Below, piece after piece: positions 33,056 through 43,599 of a DNA stretch of 64,000 nucleotides. The DNA comes from Haberlea rhodopensis (Eukaryota > Streptophyta > Magnoliopsida > Lamiales > Gesneriaceae), in NCBI GenBank assembly GCA_907163345.1, contig CAJQUN010000946.1:1-64000 (forward strand), given 5' to 3'. Made by a program: the position numbers and the translations under genes. Positions within the stretch are counted from its first letter, which is position 1, and each line of letters starts with the position of its first letter. The notes below the pieces were generated by a model. It was not told the origin of the DNA, did no database searches, and worked only from the letters and a program-made list of their open reading frames with translations.

Positions 33056-36000
33056 ATGGCTGCTAACGAGGAAGTTGGCGACGTTGGTAGTGTGAATGCG
33101 AGTATTGGACAGGCTAATCCTCTACCTCCACCGGCTGTAGGAATGGAACCAGTGGTCCAGTTATTGCTACCAGGTGAGATTAGCTTGACTCAGTTTCTGT
33201 CTTATCATCCGCCCCGGTTTGAGGGGACAGAGTCCGGAGAAGAAGCTGAAGAGTGGCTGGAGAGACTTGAGCAGATCTTTGTATCGGCTCCTTGTGCTAT
33301 TACTGCTTGGCTGAGGCTGACGGAGTTCCAGTTGGCTAAGAAACCATTGATGTGGTGGAGGAGCACAGTGATGGAGATGAGAGCACTAGGTACCGTGATT
33401 GATTGGACGCTCTTCAGGACCAGGTTCTTGAACCGATACTTCTCCGCGGCAGCAAGACAGACGAAGGAGGATGAATTTACAAGTCTGAGGCAAGGGAACA
33501 TGACAGTGGCAGACTATGCCACACAGTACTCATCACTACTGAGGTATGTCCCCCATATTGCCTCTGATGGACGTGCCAAGATGAGAAATTTCATGAAAGG
33601 ACTGCGATCGGAGCTCTATGACCGGGTTATCATAAATAACCCAACTTCTTTTGATGATGCTCTCACAAGAGCGGAGCTTGCTGAGCTAGGAGTGGGAGCT
33701 TATGCCATGCCACCACCGGTACCGCAACAGAGGCAGACTAGTGACAGTTTGAGGCCTCGGGGTGAGCCATTTAAACCCCGTGGTGCCTCTTCATCTTCGC
33801 GGTATGGTGGAAAGAAATACTTTGGCCAGAAACAGGATGGCAAGAAGGGGAATTGGTCCGCCAGTCGAGGATCTTCACAAGGGGATAGGCCGGGAGAGCC
33901 GAGGTGCAATAATTGTGGAGGGCCACATTCTTCAAACAAGTGTCCTGCATGTTATGTCTGTGGCAAGATGGGCCACATTGCTCGGTATTGTCCCACCAGG
34001 GGAGGCCAGTCAGAGTATCAGGGCAACAGGCCAAGGTTTGAGGATAGGACAGTGCAGCAGAGGCAACAGTTTGGGCCTCGACTATCGGGAGGTCAGACAG
34101 CAGGACCACCCCAGGGGCAGGTATATGCACTGACCAGGGAGCAGGCCCAGGCAGCCCCAGAGGAGGTGATCGCCGGTACGTGTCATTTATTTACGTACCC
34201 TGCTTTTGTTTTGATAGATACAGGTGCCTCCCATTCTTTTGTGTCTGTGGGATTCGTGGAGAGACACCATATGCGCACGTCTTCTTTACCCACGCCTCTC
34301 CTTGTCTCGACACCCACTGGAAGAAATGTTGTTGCTGATCAGTTTATGGCAGACTGCCTCATTTATTTTGAGGGCAACGAGTTGAGATCAGACTTGATTG
34401 TACTGGGTATGTCAGACTTCGACTGCATCTTGGGTATTGATGTTCTGAACAGATATCAGGCAGTGGTAGATTGCCGGCAGAGAACAGTAAAGTTCAGACC
34501 TGAGTTGGGCAGTCAGTGGACCTTCTTTGGCAACGGGTCTCGTGCGAAGATTCCGTTGATTTCAGCGATCAAGATGACTCAGTTGTTGGAACGTGGGCAC
34601 ACGGGCTATCTTATTTATGCCGTGGACACATCTGGAAAGAGTAAAGAACTGAGAGTTGAGGATGTACCAATTGTGGCAGAATTTGCTGATGTATTTCCAG
34701 AAGAGATCCCAGGATTCCCACCGGCTAGGGAAGTTGAGTTTGGGATCGAGTTGCTGCCAGGGACATCCGCTATCTCTCGTGCACCTTATAGGATGGCACC
34801 GGCAGAGTTGAGGGAGTTGAAAGAGCAATTGCAGGGTCTCCTTGACAAGGGTTATATACGCCCGAGCGTGTCGCCATGGGGCGCACCAGTTCTTTTTGTG
34901 AAGAAGAAGGACGGTTCGATGCGGTTGTGCATCGATTACCGGCAGCTGAATAAGGCTACAGTGAAGAACAAGTATCCTCTCCCAAGGATTGACGACTTGT
35001 TTGATCAGTTGCAAGGTACCAGGGTGTATAGCAAGATTGATTTGAGGTCCGGGTATCATCAGATTCGGGTCAGAGAGGATGATGTGCAGAAGACAGCATT
35101 CCGGACACGATACGGGCATTATGAGTTCCTAGTGATGCCGTTCGGTGTGACGAATGCTCCAGCAGTCTTCATGAGTCTGATGAACAGAGTGTTTCAGCAG
35201 TATCTTGATCAGTTCGTCATCGTGTTTATTGACGACATTCTTATCTACTCCCGGAGCGAGGAAGATCATGTGAAACACTTGAGGACAGTGCTTCAGATTC
35301 TCAGAGAGCATCAGTTGTATGCTAAGCTCAGTAAGTGCGAGTTTTGGCTGAGCAGTGTAGTGTTTCTGGGGCATGTCATATCGAGCAGCGGAATATCTGT
35401 AGATCCCAAGAAGATTGAGGCCGTGATGGAGTGGGCTGCCCCCACTTCTGTGCCTGAGATCCGGAGTTTTCTTGGTTTGGCCGGGTATTATCGGCGCTTT
35501 GTTGAGGGCTTTTCGAAGATTGCCAAGCCGCTGACTCAGTTGACTCAAAAGGGTATGCCTTTCTTTTGGTCAGAAGCTTGTGAGGAGAGCTTCCAGGAGT
35601 TGAAGCACCGGTTGACGACGGCGCCAGTGTTAGTGATCCCGACGGAGAACTCCAGATTTGTTCTGTATACTGATGCATCACTGCAGGGCCTTGGATGTGT
35701 TCTGATGCAAGATAAGCATGTGGTAGCTTATGCATCGAGGCAGTTGAAGCCGCATGAGACCCGATATCCAGTTCATGACTTGGAATTGGCGGCTATCATC
35801 TTCGCCCTGAAGATCTGGAGGCATTACTTATATGGCACTTCATTCACCATATACACGGATCACAAGAGCCTCAAGTTTCTATTCACTCAGGCGGAGCTGA
35901 ATATGAGGCAGAGGAGATGGATGGACCTACTCAAGGACTATGATTGCGAGATTGAGTACCATCCGGGGAAGGCCAATTTGACAGCGGACGCCTTGAGCCG

Positions 36001-36076
36001 GAAAGTGAGGAGTTCTGCTGAGGACGTCATCCCATTTGTCGGCTATGATGACCTCCTATTGCCATCTCGGCTATGA
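33056..36076 (+). CDS. Tekay Gag-protease-RT-RNase H polyprotein (C-terminal integrase out of frame)
   Basis: A frame of 1006 codons from ATG 33056, which follows a TTACAG acceptor-like site. Gag occupies about residues 1-350, with a CYVCGKMGHIARYC zinc knuckle near 300 and a degenerate CNNCGGPHSSNKC before it. The protease active site is VLIDTGASHSFVS (about 385). RT spans about 560-740, with LCIDYRQLNK, YSKIDLRSGYHQI and the catalytic FIDDILIYS. RNase H spans about 860-980 (LYTDASLQG, TDHKSLKFL, ADALSRK). The polyprotein builds the particle and copies the RNA into DNA. The frame ends right after RNase H at a TGA (36074-36076), where related elements continue into integrase. The integrase frame overlaps it by about 40 bases. 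Confidence 0.93.
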   Translation: MAANEEVGDVGSVNASIGQANPLPPPAVGMEPVVQLLLPGEISLTQFLSYHPPRFEGTESGEEAEEWLERLEQIFVSAPCAITAWLRLTEFQLAKKPLMWWRSTVMEMRALGTVIDWTLFRTRFLNRYFSAAARQTKEDEFTSLRQGNMTVADYATQYSSLLRYVPHIASDGRAKMRNFMKGLRSELYDRVIINNPTSFDDALTRAELAELGVGAYAMPPPVPQQRQTSDSLRPRGEPFKPRGASSSSRYGGKKYFGQKQDGKKGNWSASRGSSQGDRPGEPRCNNCGGPHSSNKCPACYVCGKMGHIARYCPTRGGQSEYQGNRPRFEDRTVQQRQQFGPRLSGGQTAGPPQGQVYALTREQAQAAPEEVIAGTCHLFTYPAFVLIDTGASHSFVSVGFVERHHMRTSSLPTPLLVSTPTGRNVVADQFMADCLIYFEGNELRSDLIVLGMSDFDCILGIDVLNRYQAVVDCRQRTVKFRPELGSQWTFFGNGSRAKIPLISAIKMTQLLERGHTGYLIYAVDTSGKSKELRVEDVPIVAEFADVFPEEIPGFPPAREVEFGIELLPGTSAISRAPYRMAPAELRELKEQLQGLLDKGYIRPSVSPWGAPVLFVKKKDGSMRLCIDYRQLNKATVKNKYPLPRIDDLFDQLQGTRVYSKIDLRSGYHQIRVREDDVQKTAFRTRYGHYEFLVMPFGVTNAPAVFMSLMNRVFQQYLDQFVIVFIDDILIYSRSEEDHVKHLRTVLQILREHQLYAKLSKCEFWLSSVVFLGHVISSSGISVDPKKIEAVMEWAAPTSVPEIRSFLGLAGYYRRFVEGFSKIAKPLTQLTQKGMPFFWSEACEESFQELKHRLTTAPVLVIPTENSRFVLYTDASLQGLGCVLMQDKHVVAYASRQLKPHETRYPVHDLELAAIIFALKIWRHYLYGTSFTIYTDHKSLKFLFTQAELNMRQRRWMDLLKDYDCEIEYHPGKANLTADALSRKVRSSAEDVIPFVGYDDLLLPSRL

Positions 36077-37259
36077 TTTTGATATAGATGCATCACCAGT
36101 GTATGTCTCTACCTTATTAGCTGAGCCAGATATTTATGAGAATATCAGGAGAGCTCAGAGATCAGATGCTGAGGTTCAGAGATGGTTGTCTATAGTGCAT
36201 CTTGGTCAGCCGACGAAGTTCAGAGTGGCCGACGACGGATCTTTGAGATTGGGTAACCGCTGGGTAGTTCCGAGTACGCCGGAGTTGCGTAAGGGGATCT
36301 TGGAGCGAGCTCACAGTAGCAGGCTTAGCATCCACCCAGGCGGGAAGAAAATGTACAGAGATCTGCGTGGTCAGTTTTGGTGGAAGAGAATGAAATCAGA
36401 TGTCGTCGCTTTTGTGAAGAGGTGTCTGGTCTGCCAGCAGGTTAAGGCAGAGAGACAGAGACCTGGCGGCGAATTGAGAAGTTTGGAGATACCGAAGTGG
36501 AAGTGGGAGCACATTTCCATGGACTTCGTGACTCATTTGCCGAGGAGTGCTTCAGGCTTCGATGCTATTTGGGTGATTGTGGACAGATTGATTAAGGTAG
36601 CCCACTTTATCCCCTATAGCATGACTTTCACATTTTTGAGGATGGCGCAGTTGTATATTAGAGATGTGGTGAGATTGCATGGGATCCCTGTTTCTATTGT
36701 GTCAGATCGAGATCCGCGATTCACATCTCATTTTTGGGAAGGCCTTCAGTCAGCTTTGGGAACTGAGGTCAGATTGAGCACTGCTTATCATCCTCAGACG
36801 GATGGCCAGACCGAGCGCACTATTCAGACGCTCGAGGACATGTTAAGAGCTTGTGTTTTGGAGTTTGATGCTTCTTGGCAGGATTCAGTGCCTCTGGTAG
36901 AGTTTTCTTATAACAATAGCTACCAGGCAAGTATTCAGATGGCTCCGTTTGAAGCTCTTTATGGCAGACGATGTAGATCACCCCTGTGTTGGGATGATTT
37001 GGACAGTAGATCCGTCGGAGGGCCTGAGTTGATCCGGGAAATGGAAGAGAAGATAAAGACTATAAGGCAGAAAATGAAAGCGGCCCAAGACAGACAGTCA
37101 GCTTATGCGAATAAACGGCGGAGACCGTTGGAATTTCAGTTGGGAGATAAGGTCTTTTTGAAGATCTCGCCTTTCAGAGGCGTTGTGCGATTTGGGATGC
37201 GCGGGAAACTGTCTCCGAGGTATGTTGGACCGTACGAGATCTTACAGCGCGCACCTTAG
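36036..37259 (+). pseudogene. Tekay integrase, frame-separated from RT
   Basis: The HHCC zinc domain is recognisable (HSSRLSIHPGGKKMY, then CLVCQQVKAE). It is followed by the DDE catalytic core: Asp in HISMDFVTHL, Asp in SIVSDRDPRF, Glu in QTDGQTERTIQ. The GPF-type C-terminal part ends at SPRYVGPYEIL. Integrase inserts element DNA into chromosomes. The frame is +1 relative to the preceding polyprotein and stops early at about 37257, where a short deletion shifts the frame before the chromodomain region. The start given is only the open-frame limit, not a translation start. Confidence 0.88.
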
Positions 37260-37273
37260 CTTACCGACTGGCT

Positions 37274-37618
37274 TTGCCGCCTTCTTTATCTGGTATACAT
37301 GATGTGTTTCATGTATCGATGCTGCGAAAGTATGAGCCGGATCCGTCTCACGTGTTACAGCCTTCCGAAGTTCAGTTAGAGTCAGATGTATCTTATGTGG
37401 AACGGCCTGTTAGAATTCTGGACAGAGCAGACCGTAGACTTCGGAATAAAGTGATACCGATGATCAAAGTTCAGTGGGATCGCAGGGGTGTCGAGGAGGC
37501 TACGTGGGAGACGGAGCAGCATATGGTGCAGCACTACCCGGAACTATTCTCTGGTATCAGTTTATGTTTAGTTTCTGTTGGGGTAAGTGCATGTGCTTTC
37601 GAGGACGAAATCTTATAA
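37274..37618 (+). pseudogene. Tekay integrase tail with chromodomain-like segment
   Basis: Begins LPPSLSGIHDVFHVSMLRKY, the normal continuation of chromovirus integrase. It leads to PVRILDRADRRLRNKVIPMI and KVQWDRRG..EATWE, the chromodomain-like module that in chromoviruses helps target integration to certain chromatin. It ends shortly before the polypurine tract. It is out of frame with the integrase core because of the break near 37250. Confidence 0.85.
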
Positions 37619-37630
37619 GTAGAGGAGTAT
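37617..37630 (+). other. polypurine tract
   Basis: AAGTAGAGGAGTAT directly abuts the 3' LTR. It is the expected plus-strand primer of reverse transcription. Confidence 0.75.
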
Positions 37631-39741
37631 TGTGACATCCCCGAAATGGTTAATTTCTATTTGGCTTTAATTGTGTTTACATGATTAATTATGTGGTAAT
37701 TGATTATGTTTTGGGATTTATTTACCTTATGGAAATGCATGGTCATGTGGATAGGGGTGACCCGGGATTGCATTTTAGGGTGCATGTGGTGCATGTTGGG
37801 TAAATATTATTGGAAGCATGATTTATTTGCCTTGGTAGCAATTGATTAGAAATCATGTGTTTAATTGATATTTGGTGCATTTTGAGTAAATGCTTTGAAA
37901 AATATCATGTTGGGGTGTTTTATACACCATGGAATTGTTGGTATGCATTTTAATTAAACCCATCTCTTATATACCCAAACCCCACTTTACCAAATCACTT
38001 TCACTTTACCAAAACAAAACCCACAAACCCTTCCCCTCCAATTTTCGAGCTCAAGCCTTGGGTGGAAGAGGAACCTTTCAAAAATCTTGATTTGTGGAGC
38101 ATTTTGGGTGATTTGAGATCCCCAAGAGGTATGGGTACCTCATGCTTTAATTTTGTAAGGTTTTGTTTGAGTTTGGTTTGATTTTTAATGATTTTGAAAT
38201 GGGTTTGTGAGGGTTGTTGTGGTTTTGTTTAAAGGTTGGATTTATACTTGTTTTGAAGTATGTTTTGGTAGTTCATGTTGGTATTTATGTTGTTGGTTGG
38301 TTGGTTTGAGTATTGGGATGGATTGGAAGGTTTTGGTATGCAAAAATGGTGAAAAATCGCGAGTCTGTGCGAGGCGATCGACCGCCTGAAATGGGGCGAT
38401 CGATCGCCGCAAGGCAGTACCAAAATTACGGGTTAGGCGATCGATCGCCTGTTATGAGGCGACCGATCGCCGAGAGGCAGTAGGTTTTTCAAAGGATTGG
38501 CGATCGATCGCCATGTTTGGGGCGACCGATCGCCGTAGTACAAATTTTGAGGCGATCGATCGCCTGGGTGAAGCGATCGATCGCCGCCTGTGGAATTTTG
38601 GAAAATGGTTTATTTTTGTCAAATTTTTGGTATTTGGCTATTATTTGGCTTCTAATATGGGGTTGTGTGATTGTGTAGAACCATCCCAGGTAGCGACACA
38701 ACCGAGGAATTGAAGCCGGACCAATTCCACTTTTGGAAAGGTACGTAGTGGACGTACGGGCACCCAACGGTAACATGTATTTTATATACTCATTGTTTAT
38801 GCATTGTGGATGCGAGTATATATGTGGTATTGCATTGTGGATGCATATACATGTTGATTTATGCCATATGAGGTATTGCATTGTGGATGCATATACATGG
38901 TAATTTATGCATATTGATGATAGATGCATATTATGATTATTGGATGCACATCCCATGAGTCGTGGTCATCCTTTGATGATTTTAATGCTTGCCGCTTTTT
39001 GTATTGGTTCCGCTAAATGTGAAGCGAGGGGTGGGAGCGCCGCATGTCACATTTGAGCGTGGTTGTCATATGGGGCGAGGAAAGGGTATTTGCCGCTCTC
39101 TGTGAAGCGAGGGGTGGGAGCGCCGCATGTCCATTGTAGCGAGGTTATCCTATGCCGCCCATATGAATATAAGCGAGGGGCATTAAAATACACTGTGATG
39201 GACAGACTAGGGAATGGTGACCAATATGTGGTACAGTTGAGATGGTATATGATGTCATGACATGTTTTGGCCATTAAAAATAATCTGTTGATTATACTCA
39301 TGAGTTATGGTACAGGGACAACCAAACGTGAAGCGTTTGAAATGCATGGGAAAACAGTAAGTGTTTTATATTGATTATGCATTTACGCTTTATCTTCATA
39401 TTGTATTGAATATGAATGATTATTATTGCTCATGTTTGGGGGTTGTCCTTGTAGGTACCTTTTTGGCATGATAACAAGCTTGAACGGGTTGAGATGGTGA
39501 GCTTGTGAAGCATTCTTTTGAGGATTAAAGGACAGGATTATTTTGGATAGTATCTACTCTAGGAGTAGTATAAAACTATAGATGAACATTCATTGATTGG
39601 AATGTAATTAATCCTTTTTGGTAGTCCTTTATTTTGGCAATAAATGCTTAAGCTCATAGACTCAACTTGTTTACTCTACTCTGATCATTTATTTAGCTCT
39701 ATTATGCATTGTTTCCGCACTTAAGGATTAGGGTCCTTACA
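37631..39741 (+). repeat. 3' LTR of the Tekay-type element
   Basis: 2111 bp, the same length as the 5' LTR. Differences seen are near 39358 (T for G), 39404 (A for G), 39473 (A for G) and 39731 (G for A). Confidence 0.95.
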
Positions 39742-39970
39742 GCGATCAAACCAAACTGTTAGAAAATTTTGGTGTCCAGATCCCTACGATATTGCTAATT
39801 AAGCATAAACACAATATACATTCCATAATCAATTACTAATTAAGTATAAACACAATATACCATTATTGCTCGTGCGTCAGTACATACCTTATCATCCGAG
39901 ACTACTGTTGAGTTATCCTCCTCCGTGTCCTGAGGTTGAGTATGCTCTACATAACATTAATCAATATTAA
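39742..39970 (-). repeat. middle part of an older antisense chromovirus-like LTR
   Basis: Read on the minus strand, an acceptor-like ATGTAG is followed by an exon-like stretch of about 59 nt ending GATGATAAG|GTATGTACTG. This parallels the short exon in the Tekay LTR (ending GGAAAG|GTACGTAG). Downstream, TATTGTGTTTATRCTTAATTAG is repeated twice, echoing the repeated TGCATTGTGGATGCATA of the Tekay LTR. Its upstream part continues at 49504 on the far side of the Tat insertion. Confidence 0.45.
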
Positions 39971-40592
39971 TGATGTGATTCGTGATTTTCGAATATAAGG
40001 TAGAATAAAGTGTTAAGGAAAAATAACGATAAACACACCAAGATTTTTTACGTGGAATGCTCTCAAATTGAGAGAAAAACCACGGGACCTAGTCCAGTAT
40101 AAAATTTCAATATAAACGTTGATGATTTACAAGACTCTCTGAACACAAATAACAATCGCTCAATGGTTTACACGAATATTTTAGAGAAATAACAGAAAAG
40201 ACCGAACAAACATCAATTTGCTCTCTTCGGAGTCTTTTTGCCCAGAAAATCCAACCTCTACAATGGTGACATCCGCAGGTATTTATAGGACTGTTCCTAG
40301 TGATTGACTCACGGTGGATCCGGAACACGATGTCCTCTGATCGTGGCTTAACTGGAGCCCAACGCGTCCGAGAAATCCGCGCCCCATTACTGCACGTTCA
40401 TTCACGCCGGTTAATTTGTTAGTTACTCCCGGGTCTTCCGCTAATCTTTGACCAGAAAACCGAGGTGGGTTTAGCAGCTGTTCGGTAAAACCCTGTTCGG
40501 TGCTATCTGCTCGGTGCACTCTGTTCGGTATATGACTTGTTCGGCTCTTGAGGGGATTTTACCCGAGGAAGTCAATACGTCATATGACATCA
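39971..40592 (-). repeat. 3' LTR of the complete Tat-type element
   Basis: 622 bp. Followed at 40593 by CCTCACCCCCCTAAAG, which on the element strand is the polypurine tract CTTTAGGGGGGTGAGG abutting the LTR. Confidence 0.92.
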
Positions 40593-40932
40593 CCTCACCC
40601 CCCTAAAGTAAAGCAAGACGAGACTTTTGAAGTCTTGTTTTATTGTCTTCGGGTAAAATCCTAAATTTAACCTGCTCGGGATATTTTTGCCGCCCTTATT
40701 TCCAGCTCAAAAATTTCAAATGCCGCGCGACATTTCGTTTCCCGAGGCATTTATGACCGTTCATTCCCTCATTTTTGGACGGAGAAGATTGAATGGCTGT
40801 TTATATGGTCCCCGCTATAAATACCCCCTCCCTTTTCTTCATTTGTTTTTACTTTGCTGCATTTTGCTTCCGAGCTAGCACCAGACGATCGAACAACTTT
40901 CCCCAGCAGTCTTCCTCTTTTAATCACCAAGT

Positions 40933-42958
40933 ATGATTTCTTCCTCAGCCGACTCTTCATTGCAAGCGATAGATAGGTTCAATGAAGGAGATGCTCTTAG
41001 CCGCTCTCCTCAACCCTCTTCCTCTTTTTATAGCGACAAAACCTTAAGCTCTTCTGCTGCGTCAGCTGCTCATAAACAAGAGCAGAAACGTGCTACCGAG
41101 CGAGATTTAGTAAAAGCCCGCGTTCCCTGGTTCGAGATTTTTTAGTCTGAAGTCAAATCGGCCCAACAACTAAATAATATTCGAACTAAATGGGGGATTT
41201 TCGAGGGGACTTCTATTATTGCTCCCCCTTCTGGATCTCGTCCCCACTTACCCCCTAAGGGGTATTTTCCTTTTTATATAGACCAGCTCTGAGGAGGCCT
41301 CCGTTTTCCCGTCCCTTCTTTCTTTATTGAAGTGGCATCCTACTTCTGTGTTTCCCTTAGTCAATTATTTCCCAATAGTTATCGGTTATTAGCAGGCTTC
41401 TTCATAGTTCTTTCTTATCTGGGTTTTACCCCTACTCCCGAGCTCTTTCATTATTTTTTTCAATTGAACAAGAAAGAGATCGGGCTCTTTTACTTTTCCT
41501 CAAGGACAGGGGTTGGCTTCCTCAAAAAATACCCCTCGTCCATAAAAAATTGGAAAAACTCTTACTTCTTTGCTCGTCCACTCCAGCCTTGGGATTGCCC
41601 TATGGAGTGGAGGGAAAGTCTCCCGAGGGGAAAATCAATCAAGGGTCACCTTGAGGAGGAACCGTATTTGTCGGTTTGTCATGCACTTGGCGATCAGTGT
41701 TTTAATTTGATGGAGCTGATTGACGACGGACTGCTATACTTGTTCCAGTTGAGCCCCATGGGTGTATCCTTGAAAATGCCCATCGGTGAGTGCTTTTCAA
41801 GTAATCTTCTTTGTTTTACTTTCGACTTATCATGTTCGGACTAATATTTCTCTGCTCTTTTCAGAAACAAAAAATGATGAAGGCTAGGATAGCCGCGAAG
41901 CTAAAGGAGAAGAGCCAAAAAGGCCAAACTTCTAAGGCTGCTACTACTCCCGCACCTCCCCCGTCCATTGAGATTTTGACTCCCTCTGAGGAGAGGGCTT
42001 CACCCGAGAGGACTCAAGCTCTTCATTGCAAGAAAAGAGCTACTCCCGAAGGTCCAAGTTCCTCGCCCCAAGCACCTCCTACTAAGAAAACTTATTCTTC
42101 CCTTATTCTTTCCGAACCTCGAGCCTCCTCTCAACCCGCTCTCGGTGTATCCCGGTCTACCTCGAGATACCATATCCCTTCGTGGATGTACTCCCCCACT
42201 GTTCCACTACTGAAAAAAACCCGATCCCTAAGCCTCCCATTCCATTTTGTGCTACACCCCCAACTCAGCTGATCGAAAGTACCTCGGGGAACTGGCTTTC
42301 AGCAACTTGGTGAATGACTTTTCCTCCTCCTTTACTCAGGTAAATGCTTTTACCCATTAATCTGTTTCGCTTGCCTTTTTTCAATACATTCATTTGTTAC
42401 TTTATATATGATCTGATGCAGGCCCACATGATGGCGGGTGAACTTCTCACTCGTTTTCATTCAGTTCGATTGGCTGATGGGCAAAACCAGAAGCGCATCA
42501 GGCAGTTAGAGGGTATGGGTGAGGAGCTGAAGAAAACAGTGAGCCTTCTGGAGGAGCGGCACTTGGCCCTGGTATCAGCTCGGGACAAGGCGGAGCAGGC
42601 CCTGGCAGAGGAGCGGACAAAGTTTGCTGATCTGGAAGGTGCTAACTCTACTTTGTCAGAGCAGTATAAATCCCTGGCTTAGCAACATCAAGCTGTCTCC
42701 GAGCAGCTTGCTCAAGAGAAATCTTCCACTGCTGCTCGTGTGGAAGAACTATGGCTCTCGAAGAAAGCTGAGTTTTTGAAGTCTCCAGAGTATAGCAACA
42801 TGGTGGCTGACCGTGCTTACAAGTTCTTTGATCATGGCTTTGAAGCATGCGTCAGCCAATTTGGATCTCAAGGCTATCCACCCGAAGGAGCTTCAAAAGA
42901 TTTCCTTGATGTCAATGCTGCTCTGGAGAGCCTCCCCGATGAGCTATTCCAGCCGTAG
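40933..42958 (+). pseudogene. antisense accessory gene of the Tat element (Transposase_28-like), copy 2
   Basis: Same three-exon layout as copy 1: ATG at 40933, introns 41786-41864 and 42340-42421 (both GT-AG), stop TAG 42956-42958. It shares the GYFPFYIDQL block, GFTPTPELFHYFF, MEWRESLPRGKSIKGHLEEE, the Ser/Pro-rich exon 2 and the coiled-coil exon 3. Lesions differ from copy 1: TAG at 41143-41145, TGA at about 41290, TAG at about 42680, and one extra base near the exon 1/2 junction relative to the phase needed. Most of these positions are intact in copy 1, so the progenitor likely had a long open frame. Transcription would converge with gag-pol on the tandem array. Confidence 0.75.
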
Positions 42959-43026
42959 GGTAGAACTTTGACCTTTTCTTGTATTTCTTTTTCGTTAATT
43001 AATGAAATCATTTACTTGTATTTTCG

Positions 43027-43530
43027 GAACAAATCTCGCTACCCCGAGCACAAACACTTGTGCAATTTTAGGTTTAAAACGTGGACCAAACATCCCGATC
43101 CCACGAGTAAACAACTAAAATTCCGAACAAAGCTCGCTACCCCGAGCACAAACACTTGGGCAATTTTAGGTTTAAAACGTGGACCAAACATCCCGATCCC
43201 ACGAGTAAACAACTAAAATTCCGAACAAAGCTCGCTACCCCGAGCACAAACACTTAGGCAATTTTAGGTTTAAAACGTGGACCAAACATCCCGATCCCAC
43301 GAGTAAACAACTAAAATTCCGAACAAAGCCCGCTACCCCGAGCACAAACACTTAGGCAATTTTAGGTTTAAAACGTGGACCAAACATCCCGATCCCACGA
43401 GTAAACCGATGATAATTTAATGTTTAAACGTGGACCAAACATCCCGATCTCACGAGTAAACCGATGATAATTTAATGTTTAAACGTGGACCAAACAACCC
43501 GATCCCACGAGTAAACCGATGATAATTCCA
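43027..43530. repeat. tandem array, 98-bp then 55-bp units, in the Tat element
   Basis: Four 98-bp units start at 43027, 43125, 43223 and 43321 (GAACAAAGCTCGCTACCCCG). Then come about three shorter 55-bp units (steps 43426 to 43481) that keep AAACGTGGACCAAACATCCC but swap the rest for CCGATGATAATTTAATG. The array lies between the 3' ends of the two convergent coding units. The truncated copy at 30.3-30.47 kb has only one full and one partial unit. Tat-clade elements are known for variable tandem repeats in this region. Confidence 0.9.
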
Positions 43531-43599
43531 AACAAACTCGATGAATCAAATACTTTCATTTTATTACTGCTGAATTCATAAAATAAAAAAAAAGAAAGA

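Larger units (their letters stand above)
30736..39741 (+). mobile_element. complete Tekay-type chromovirus (Ty3/gypsy), very recent insertion
   Basis: 2111-bp LTRs (30736-32846 and 37631-39741) with TG...CA ends, 5-bp target duplication GCGAT (30731-30735, 39742-39746), an initiator-Met-type primer site (TGGTATCAGAGC, 32851-32862) and a polypurine tract (37617-37630). The interior encodes Gag with zinc knuckles, protease, RT, RNase H, integrase and a chromodomain-like C-terminus. This order and the long LTRs fit the Tekay/Del chromovirus lineage. I count about four substitutions between LTRs (0.2%), so insertion was recent. Pol nevertheless contains two frame breaks, around 36030-36076 and near 37250. 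The element interrupts an older repeat block. Confidence 0.95.

Noticed and set aside
33205..35735. Long minus-strand and +2 frames inside the Tekay gag-pol
   Set aside because: These are shadows of the 1006-codon coding frame; none has a recognisable domain.
38373..38585. The palindrome array as a CRISPR-like array
   Set aside because: Units are short palindromes in a eukaryotic LTR, spacers are not unique, there are no cas genes, and the whole block is an exact LTR copy.
39742..39746. GCGAT at the Tekay insertion as a further phased palindrome site
   Set aside because: It is the 5-bp target duplication; its resemblance to the LTR palindrome core is probably chance.
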